Assembly: GCA_036346275.1 (NCBI GenBank)
Contig: CM070727.1
Coordinates: forward strand, 2,161,760-2,225,759
DNA length: 64,000 nt
Source of the DNA: Otatea glauca
Lineage: Eukaryota; Streptophyta; Magnoliopsida; Poales; Poaceae
Reading direction: 5' to 3'
A program made the translations under genes and the position numbers. Positions 56,304 through 64,000 of this stretch are shown piece after piece; positions within the stretch are counted from its first letter, which is position 1, and each line of letters starts with the position of its first letter. Below the pieces are notes generated by a model. That model ran no database searches, was not told where the DNA came from, and saw only the letters and a program-made list of their open reading frames with translations.

Positions 56304-56669
56304 CCTTTGAGGCTGGCTCTTCACCTGATTGCAATCACCGGGCTGCTTCAAAGTACGAAAGCACGGTGCCAGGGTTGTCAAATCATTCAGAAATTATTGC
56401 TTTTGAACAATCTTAACCAGCTTATCTCCCAATCTCCTGATACAGGACGCCAAACCGAATGGAACACCTCCATAAAAGCCGGACCCTGGATAGTTGCACA
56501 ATGCCTCTGCCCAATTCAGCAGCAAGGACTGCAGTACTTATCTGATTGCCCAACCACTAGTCCACTACCATTGCCTCCACGGTGCACCAAGTCATGGCCC
56601 CAGCAGGCCAGCAAAATCTTATCTGAATCTCGCTGCCTCCCTTCGGAGCCACCATTGCACGCACCAATC

Positions 56670-56746
56670 TCATGGCCTTGTCCCCTGCCAAATGCAAATT
56701 AGTTACACACTAGCAAGTGGCCATGAACCAACCCTCCACCTATATT
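56670..56746 (+). promoter_or_regulatory. SAUR locus 7 promoter: TGTCCC block, weak TATA
   Basis: TCATGGCCTTGTCCCCTGCC (56670-56689) is preceded by CCATTGCACGCACC. Only a weak TATATT at about 56741. Confidence 0.7.
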
Positions 56747-56837
56747 CATGAGCTAGCTAGTAAGACACCATCACTTCAATGCAGTCAAAAACTAAGCATT
56801 TCTAAGCAACATACCTGAGAAGTAACCGCAACCAGCC

Positions 56838-57912
56838 ATGATCCATCCCAAGAGGCTTGTTCAGTCGGCGAGGAAGTGGCAAAGGGTCAAGACGACCACC
56901 AGAGACGACGGAGCGTGCTGCACGACCTCGCCGGTCGAAGATAAGAGCCATTGCACCGTGTACACTGTTGGAAATAATCTCGTTGCTTAGTAATTTGAGA
57001 AATATTAAGTTGTTAGTTTGCATGCGCGTGTGTCAGCTTTGTTGGCTAGATAATGGAGTCCAGTCTGTTAGAGTTTGGTTTAGGTTTGGTGTTTATCTGA
57101 ACAAGTCAGAGTCTCAGTTTTTCAGGGTTGTTACTGAGTCTGCGGTTTGGTTTCGTTTTGCCGGATAAGAAACAATTGCTTACCCGGCCGAAACACTACA
57201 GGAGTTTGATTCGAGTGCGTCAGGTTTTTAGTAGTCCGGGTTACAACTTGTAACTGCATCCAGTTTTGCATGTAGATGCTGACCTATATAAGTAATGAAG
57301 AGAAAAACAGAAAAGCTGCGGGAAGCAATTTGCGCAGCACCAAAAAGAGATCTGAAGTCTGCTGTTTTTGCTTGTCGCCTGATAGTTCCCTGTTGTGTGC
57401 TGGTTTCTGCATTGTGCTGCTGGGTTTTGTGTTGAAGCGAACAGAACCAGCAACGCAAGTAGTAGTCCGAACTTTTCTGTGCAGTATATTTCGGCCATAC
57501 AGAGCAGTAATCCGGCAACACAGAGAAGCATATTTTTTTCTGCCGATATACAGAGCAGGTTTCTTTTCGTCTTTAGAACAGAAGTTTGTCTTCTCGCAGA
57601 GATGATTTCCACATACACAGCGGATGGGAGGAGGTTCGAGGTCCCGTTGGCTTACATCGGCACAACTGCCTTCGGTTAGCTGCTAAGGATGTCCCAGGAG
57701 GAGTTTGGATTCACAAGTGACGGAAGGATCACACATTAGCACTGCCTTGCGATGCAGCGGTGATGGAGTATGTCATGTGCTTGCTCAGAAGAAATGCATC
57801 AGAGGAAGTTGAGAGGGCGTTCCTGAGCTCTGTAGTGATGCCTAGCCAGTATTCAAGCTGTACGGTGCCACCTGCGGTGCTGCGCCAACAATTTGCAGTC
57901 TGTAGCTCCTGA
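56838..57912 (+). pseudogene. SAUR pseudogene split by a solo LTR (SAUR locus 7)
   Basis: Starts MIHPKRLVQSARKWQRVK and reads to HCTVYT, where a 648-bp LTR is inserted (56966-57613). The core resumes in the same frame with ADGRRFEVPLAYIGTTAFG. Two further lesions follow: TAG at 57677-57679 where relatives have GAG, and a small insertion with a TAG near 57732-57741. After that NASEEVERAFLSS and AVCSS are legible to TGA at 57910-57912. Not functional. Confidence 0.92.
56966..57613 (+). mobile_element. Solo LTR inside the SAUR locus 7 reading frame
   Basis: Begins TGTTGGAAATAATCTCG and ends GATGATTTCCACA (TG...CA with short inverted ends). It is flanked by the perfect 5-bp duplication TACAC (56961-56965, 57614-57618). 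A TATATAAG at about 57285 may be its TATA box. No internal retrotransposon sequence. Confidence 0.93.
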
Positions 57913-58067
57913 AGATATGCAGATTTTTGCCCTGTTTATTCTCCATTTTGTATGTCTTGTCCAGTATGATGTAAAATAGCTCAGTACAGGTAACTGGCAA
58001 TGAAACATTAGCATACCAGTTTGTTCCGTCTGATTTTGTCGATTGCAATACCCTTAACTGCAAATTA

Positions 58068-58318
58068 CTCCCTTCGTGGAAAAATGTAGAACTCCTACAT
58101 ATTTCAAGATTCAAAGTTTGTAAATTTTGATCAACAACTAGTCCAATAATATGTATATGACACAAAAGTAATACCGTTGGATTTGTATTTAAAAGCATGT
58201 TCCTATTATTATGATTTTGTAGCTATAAATAAAGTATTGTAAAAAAATTAATGGTCAAAGCTCAATCTTGGAGACTACAGCAAGTTAAACAGTGCCTTGC
58301 ATTTTTCTACAGAGGGAG
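58068..58318. mobile_element. Stowaway-like MITE, intact
   Basis: Begins CTCCCTTCGTGG and ends CTACAGAGGGAG, flanked by TA (58066-58067, 58319-58320), 251 bp. It is the same family as the split copy at 53785. Confidence 0.85.
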
Positions 58319-58320
58319 TA

Positions 58321-59537
58321 TAACATTAGGCCATAGGGCATGAGAAAGCAATTTACTTCAAACTCGGTCTTCAGAGTACAAATGTCTGCATTGTAGACTT
58401 GCAGTAGAAGCTAAGAAGCACCGCTACCATTGAAAGGTGTGCTTCTATGCATAAAAAGTTACATGACTCCTTTTTTCTTATTGTTATGAAGTAACTAGCC
58501 GAATTTCCTTCACAATTGTGTGACTAGATACTATAATACATATGTTTATATCAATAGATAGAGTTGTACAACTATAACCCTTGTGATGAAAATTCAGTTG
58601 TATACTTGTATACCTTACACAATTGTATCAGGTCTCATATATATACTTGATTAATGTGCACCTTCATAATCCACCACAATCATTGATTGTGTGGATCTCT
58701 CTTTTTCCTCCAATTAATATAGTAATGTCTAGCCCTTGAGAGTGAATTTGGTGGTTTCTTTGTCTTTGTTTTAATAAAATAATAGATAGATTATTTGGTA
58801 CAAATTAGTAGCCACTCAAAACTTTTCTTCTTCCATGATCTGTCATCTATGCAGATCTCCTAGTCTTTTGGAATATAGCTAGTATATAAGCAGTTCACTA
58901 CAATTATGGGAGGAAAGTCATGTTCGAAACACAGCAAAAAGTTTACTTGTCAGACAATATTTATAGTCATGCTGTTTGACTCTGTCAACTTGATATTCCA
59001 TCAATAATATGTTCAATATACTGTCAGCAACAACCACAGATAAATCTTAAAGGGAAAAGCACAGCTAGTACACAGAAAATACAATCGGCATTTGAACATA
59101 AAATTGGCCACATGCTGCCGACTGGATAGATGGCGTTCCACCTAGAAAAATGAAGGAAGAATCTATGGACTATAGACCACAGAGAATCTGGAAATTAAAG
59201 TTGATTGTGCACCAACATCAAATGAGTATCTTAACAAAGGATATCTGATTAATGGAAGAGCCCCGGATCTGTTAATCCAATGAAAAAAAATCATGAAATG
59301 TTAGTTAAACAAACAGCAATTTTTTGGGCACTTTCCTCTATCTCTACATCAACAGTTGAATTGCCTAAACCATCGTATTAAGAATGTGGGTTAGCTGCAG
59401 CGGTAGGCTAAACTTATAAACAGCAATGAAGAAGCACCAAGTTGGACCTTTTGTTTGGATGTTTTATTAGTAGATCTTAGTTCTTATCCAACCCTAAGTT
59501 AACAGAAGTATGCAAACGAGCTCAATTCTCTGTATAT
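58321..59537. other. Gene-free stretch
   Basis: AT-rich, short frames only, nothing recognised. Confidence 0.45.
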
Positions 59538-59540
59538 TAA

Positions 59541-59935
59541 GGCCCTGTTTAGTATGGATATAGCTTTTCTGAAAAGTAGCATTTGGCTGGTGCATGACTG
59601 AATGACTGCACGGTTGGGTTGAAGAGATTGGGTGTTTGACAATCTGTCTTTTAGGTGTGAGGGGTGCGGGTCGGGAACGAGAGTGAGAGCAGTGGGGTTT
59701 GGAATTTCATACTTGGTAGGAGGGGGTAATTTTCTTCAACTCTAGTGGCAAAGTCAGAACTCTAACCAACTGAAACCGTGGGAAGCTACCCCAAACCAGT
59801 TTTTAGTTTTCAGTTTCTCCTAGTGCAAATGGGCTGCTGGCTTTTGGCTTTCAGCTATGAAGAAGCTAGCCGTTTGGAACAGCTTCTGGCTTCTAAAGGG
59901 AAGAAGCCGAAACTGAAGCCGTTCCAAACAGGGCC
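59541..59935. mobile_element. Tourist-like MITE
   Basis: Ends GGCCCTGTTTAGTATGG and, as reverse complement of the right end, GGCCCTGTTTGGAACGG. Flanked by TAA (59538-59540, 59936-59938). The small open frame inside is not a gene. Confidence 0.75.
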
Positions 59936-59938
59936 TAA

Positions 59939-60833
59939 ACCTCAAATAGTTCCTGATAAAAAGTTTCGTCGATATCCAAGATCTAGGGTCGCTTAATCGA
60001 ACTTACAAAAATATGGTCGTGGGCTCCTAGTAAACAAGACGAGGAAAACAATATATGGAGATTGCTTCTTTATTAGCAAATGGCTCTACAAAGTATACAG
60101 ATTACAGAATGCTCTTAGATGTTTATTACTTATTCTGGTTGTGAATCAGATCTTCGATTCCCGATTTCCTCTTGCAGATACCTTTAACAGCATGGATTGG
60201 CATCCTATTTATATCGATTGAAGATGCGGTAGTTATTCTCCATGAGGGTGTCGTGTAACCGAAAGGCGTCTTCCCGCCAAATGGTATCTTCCCGCCAAAT
60301 AGTGACTTTTCCAGAGATAACTTCTGACTAGTTGTGTATACCTGTTAAAAATTGTCCGCACAGAGACATGTGCGGGGATAACCGTTTGTCCCTGACCAGT
60401 TCACTGGTCGAGGTGACTATTTCACTGTCAGAGACGACCAATGTGAAGCAAAGTTATTAACCACCTTGGCTAAACTGGTCGGAGATTTAACCGTTCAGAT
60501 AAGGGTGAGCTTCGTTCTATATATTATAAGCTTTATGTATTGTAAACCCATTAATAGAGTATAGTCACAAATAAGTCTAATCCTCGTCAAATTTAAAATA
60601 GCTTCTCAGCATCCTCAGCACCAATGTAACCAGTCACAAATGTAGAACCTATCAGCAGGAAAAGACTGCCATAACGAATGGATGACACTGACAAAAGTGA
60701 TAAATAGACTGGACCAACGAAAAAGATAAATAGAGTGGACCCAAAGTGCACGAGTACTCAAGTAGGCTAAGAAGCAAAGTGGACATCAAACTCAATCATG
60801 CAGAGCAAGATAGCAACCTCTAGGAAGATAAAG
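59939..60833. other. Gene-free stretch with a short tandem duplication
   Basis: CTTCCCGCCAAAT occurs twice, 18 bp apart (about 60270 and 60288). The region 60060-60600 has an LTR-like look (TATATATTATAAGC at about 60520), but no ends were found. Confidence 0.4.
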
Positions 60834-60916
60834 CTCATGACTTTGTCTCTTGCCAACTAGTCAGTCAGACGTCGCTTATGGCTCCAGACTCCAGTGTTCC
60901 CCTGCTATCCTATAAG
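60834..60916 (+). promoter_or_regulatory. SAUR locus 8 promoter: TGTCTC block and TATA box
   Basis: CTCATGACTTTGTCTCTTGCC (60834-60854) holds TGTCTC. TATAAG lies at 60911-60916, 95 bp before the ATG. Confidence 0.75.
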
Positions 60917-61010
60917 TACACGAAATTAGCACATACCATCTTCACACCATCCAAAAACTGAAGTACCAACACACTTCAACGAAAACTCATCTCATCAGAA
61001 GAAATACACC

Positions 61011-61448
61011 ATGATCACTCCTAAGAGGCTAGTTCAACTGGCAAAGAAGTGGCAACAGATGGCAGCCCTTGGGAGGAGGAGGATGACGATGACGGGAGCA
61101 ATCAAAGATGCCAACCTACGCAGCACATCAGCCATCGCAGACAAAGGCCACTGCATCGTTTACACAGCTGATGGGGAGCGATTTGAAGTTCCGTTGGCAT
61201 ATCTCGGTACAACGGTGTTTGGGGAGCTCCTAAGGATGTCCGAGGACGAGTTCGGGTTCACAAGTGAAGACAGGATCACAGTACCTTGTGAGGCAGTGGT
61301 GATGGAGTATGTCATATGCTTGCTTAGGAGAAAGCCGTCGGAAGAGGTAGAGAGGGCAGTCCTTAGCTCTGTAGTCATGCCATGTAACTTTGAGAGTAGC
61401 ATCACCATGGTTTCCAAGGGTCTTAGCCAATCACTACCTATATTTTAG
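61011..61448 (+). CDS. SAUR protein (SAUR locus 8)
   Basis: 145 residues, starting MITPKRLVQLAKKWQQMAAL. Complete core: DKGHCIVYTADGERFEVPLA, FGELLRMSEDEFGFTSEDR and PCEAVVMEYVICLLRRKPSE, then EVERAVLSSVVMPC. The tail after this (NFESSITMVSKGLSQSLPIF) has no AVCS ending and is the most divergent of the intact copies. No intron, no lesion. Function as for SAUR locus 2. Confidence 0.92.
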   Translation: MITPKRLVQLAKKWQQMAALGRRRMTMTGAIKDANLRSTSAIADKGHCIVYTADGERFEVPLAYLGTTVFGELLRMSEDEFGFTSEDRITVPCEAVVMEYVICLLRRKPSEEVERAVLSSVVMPCNFESSITMVSKGLSQSLPIF

Positions 61449-62386
61449 CTGCTTAGCTAGTGAGAAGCACTTTCTTGATGATGTGCACTCCTTTTTAGTG
61501 AATCTTAATGTGATGTAATGTGTGAATAGATGTACATACCACAGTATACAAGTGAAGAAATAGAATTTCGCAGTTGGTTCTATATTCTAGTATTGCTAGT
61601 TTGGTATTAACAATGAGGCTATTGTACAGACCTGAGATACTTGGTTCACTCCAGGGCTCAAGATCCCAGGGTCTAGTAAAATCTTTTTGCAAGGTTCAAA
61701 AAAGGAATGTTATTGTTTCCCTTCTTAATTTTCTCTAGTGAAGGTATGCAATGCTGTTATGCTATTGAGTAATATGGAGGATGTTAAAAAAAATCATAAT
61801 TGCTAACCTCAGTAAATTGATTTCTGCTTAAAGTGATTCAAATGGGAAAAAATTGCACTCTTTATTCAAGCACAACATATGACAATAAACACATGAAAGG
61901 AAGGCCTTGTTAAAAAAATCATTATTCGTGCCATGACCATAATTTCAAAAAACAAGACTATGCCGTACACTAACATGCAAACCATTCTTTATGAAATAGC
62001 CCTCCTAAGAATTGAGATTACATTCACATTTGACAGCATTACATCATGGGAGCTTTCAGCTGACACACCTTGTCATCCAAAAAGCATCCCTGAATATGAC
62101 TGCAGGCACAATTTTCTTTCCCTCATCCAATGGACATCAAGGAAGAAATCAAGATTAGATTCCATGAAGGAAATTTCCCAGAAGATTCCACAAAAAGTAC
62201 CACAAAGATAGATAAGACCTACTATGTCAATTCCATTCAAAAATAACAGAAATTATGGAATCATTATCCTTTACTCTAAGTAATCATATCAGCACTATCC
62301 AAGTGCGCAGACAGTCACACACACATCCATGCGCAAAAATGCATGTACACCATACACAAGCACAATCTTGTGTTTTTACCATCTTT
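61449..62386. other. Gene-free stretch
   Basis: 3' flank of SAUR locus 8 and AT-rich DNA. Short frames only. Confidence 0.45.
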
Positions 62387-62505
62387 GGGAGGTATCACCA
62401 AATTACCCTTAAATCTTGTACCTCTTGGTACGTCCACCCTATAAACTTTTGGTACCTCTTGATCTAGCTCAATGTATATTTTGGTACCTCTCAAGGATGG
62501 TAAAA
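62387..62505. mobile_element. Small GGTACC-rich MITE-like element, copy 2
   Basis: Read on the opposite strand it follows copy 1 at 51187-51311: GGGAGGTATCACC at the left and ATTTTGGTACCTCTCAAGGA at the right, with TTGATCTAGCTC between. Confidence 0.5.
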
Positions 62506-63450
62506 AGTCTCACAATCCTATGATATACTCCAGCTTCAGAGAACGGATCAAGTGTAGAACTTCTTCTGTTGTAATACGTGAGAATGAAATTGTATAGCAA
62601 TATAGAAATTTAAAAGGAAAATGTATAAACATGATCGGATGCATGGTTATATTACAGTTAGGATATGTGGACATTAGGTATTCGAATTAGCACCTGACAT
62701 GATGGAGAGGCCTGCATCTGCATGTGATCAGAACCAGTAGCTCTGTAGAACAAATTATCAATTTAAACACAATGAGATTCATGTGCCAAAAAGGACATAC
62801 TGACAATTCCTACAGGTTCAGAGTAGATACACATGGCATTTGCTGGAATCTGTCAACACGATAACTCAAGCATGAGTCTACATTGAAGAAATGTCCACAT
62901 ACCAAATTAAAGAACGGCCTATAGTCCTACTTTGGTTCAGCAAGGTATGCTACACAAACAAGGCAGCTGCCTAACAGAACAGAAGAGGAAAGAACATATA
63001 GAACCAAAGCTATGAACTCATTATGACCATCTGAAACATGCATGAGACATGCACAAGCATGAAGAACACAAAGACAATGAAATCCAGAATGAATGTGCTC
63101 ACACAGCACAAAGAAGTAAAAGATGGTTTTATTTAGCAGCAAGCCAGTCACTGAATCATAAAGAGCTTACCTAGTTTCAGCAGATTGTCATGTTGATAGC
63201 ACATTATCAACTAATTCGAAATTTCGAATTATGTGTGATGAAAGCTAGTACCACAGGAGAGAAAAAGAAAAGAGTAAGTTCAGTCCTAAGGGGAAGTAGC
63301 TGGCAAAAAGTGGATTAATTGACATCTTCTCAATTCATATTGGTAGTTACGTACCTACAACTCCATCACATGTGAAATAGTAATGATCGGAAAAAAGAAT
63401 AAATGGTCCAACAAATTAATCATGCTTCCTCAAATTGTGAGCTCTCACTT
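62506..63450. other. Gene-free stretch upstream of SAUR locus 9
   Basis: No gene recognised. AT-rich, without a clear repeat. Confidence 0.45.
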
Positions 63451-63456
63451 AGCAAG

Positions 63457-63532
63457 CTCATGGCCTTGTCCCTTGCCAACATGCCATGGTGATAGCAACA
63501 TTAAGGCACTCGACCTTCCATGTGCTATAAAT
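63457..63532 (+). promoter_or_regulatory. SAUR locus 9 promoter: TGTCCC block and TATA box
   Basis: CTCATGGCCTTGTCCCTTGC (63457-63476). TATAAATA starts at 63526, 76 bp before the ATG. Confidence 0.75.
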
Positions 63533-63601
63533 AAGCACAAGAATGAGCAAGCACCATAAATCACTTGGAGTTCCTCTCAAATTTCATCAAGGAATTCAAC
63601 C

Positions 63602-63998
63602 ATGGCAGTTCAATTGGTGAAGAAGTGGTAACAGATGGCTTCCACTGGGCGAAGAAGGGTTAGAACTGCGAGGAGATCAAAACATTCAACACTTCAGTTG
63701 CAGCCAAGGGTAACTGCATCATGTACACTGTCGATGGGAGGCGGTTCGAGATCCCATTAGCATACCTCAGCACAATGGTATTGGAGAGCTCCTAAGGATG
63801 TCTCAAGAAGAGTTTGGGTTCACAAATGCAAGGAGAATCACACTGCCTTGTGAAGCAGAAATCATGGAGTATGTGATGCACTTGCTTCAGGGTAAGGCCT
63901 CTGAATATGTGAGGACTGTCCTAAGATCTTTAGTGGTACCTTACAGCGGTACTAATCGTATGTACATCCCCTCCGAGGGTGCTGCAAGCAGTCATTAG
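63602..63998 (+). pseudogene. SAUR pseudogene (SAUR locus 9)
   Basis: Starts MAVQLVKKW with TAA at 63629-63631 where relatives have CAG or CAA. The linker is shifted in frame. The core (YTVDGRRFEIPLAYLST) is followed by a one-base loss near 63782, after which MSQEEFGFTNARRITLPCEA and MEYVMHLL read on to TAG at 63996-63998. The first five codons after ATG found in relatives are missing. It ends two bases before the window edge. Confidence 0.88.
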
Positions 63999-64000
63999 AC

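Overview
The window reads as nuclear DNA of a grass (Poaceae); no species is assigned. The signs are spliced plant genes (an IST1-like ESCRT gene, a myosin XI tail), an intronless CC-NBS-LRR gene, a tandem cluster of SAUR genes with 140-145 codon frames, and dense nested grass-type transposons: L1-type LINEs, Ty1/copia solo LTRs, CACTA, PIF/Harbinger, Tourist- and Stowaway-like MITEs. No bacterial, organellar or phage features and no CRISPR array were seen.

Layout. 1-1.6 kb: unassigned sequence. 1.6-7 kb: the 3' end of a myosin XI gene, now a pseudogene, with a 4 kb LINE in one intron bounded by an 11-bp target duplication. 7.6-9 kb: solo copia-type LTR. 9.8-14.7 kb: foldback element, a decayed PIF/Harbinger element and small MITEs. 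15.4-17.9 kb: IST1-like gene, seven coding exons, apparently intact (476 aa). 18.4-18.9 kb: a degenerate minisatellite and an orphan SAUR promoter with no SAUR behind it. 20-23.5 kb: copia RNase H remnant and a long LTR whose U3 holds a 1.1 kb GGTC/GACC-rich minisatellite. 24.4-26.7 kb: CACTA transposase relic. 28.2-31 kb: intact NLR gene. 33.1-37.5 kb: TIR element, tandem cassettes and a CACTA element. 37.6-64 kb: SAUR cluster.

The SAUR cluster has nine loci. Four look intact (42712, 48490, 50808 on the minus strand, 61011). One has a frameshifted C-terminus and a displaced promoter (37644). One has a nonsense codon at codon 12 but keeps the SAUR domain behind a later ATG (52375). Three are pseudogenes (46607, 56838, 63602), one of them split by a 648-bp solo LTR. 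Eight of the nine share a promoter layout: a block close to CATGGCCTTGTCYCYTGCC holding an auxin-response-element core (TGTCTC or TGTCCC), then a TATA box 50-100 bp later, then the ATG about 85-160 bp beyond. SAURs are short-lived auxin-induced proteins that restrain PP2C.D phosphatases and so favour plasma-membrane H+-ATPase activity and cell expansion.

I see no wholly new biochemical system. The most unusual signals are regulatory and evolutionary: the shared SAUR promoter block, the orphan SAUR promoter at 18.7 kb that lacks exactly this block, transposons that interrupt or decapitate cluster members, and the minisatellite grown inside a retrotransposon U3.
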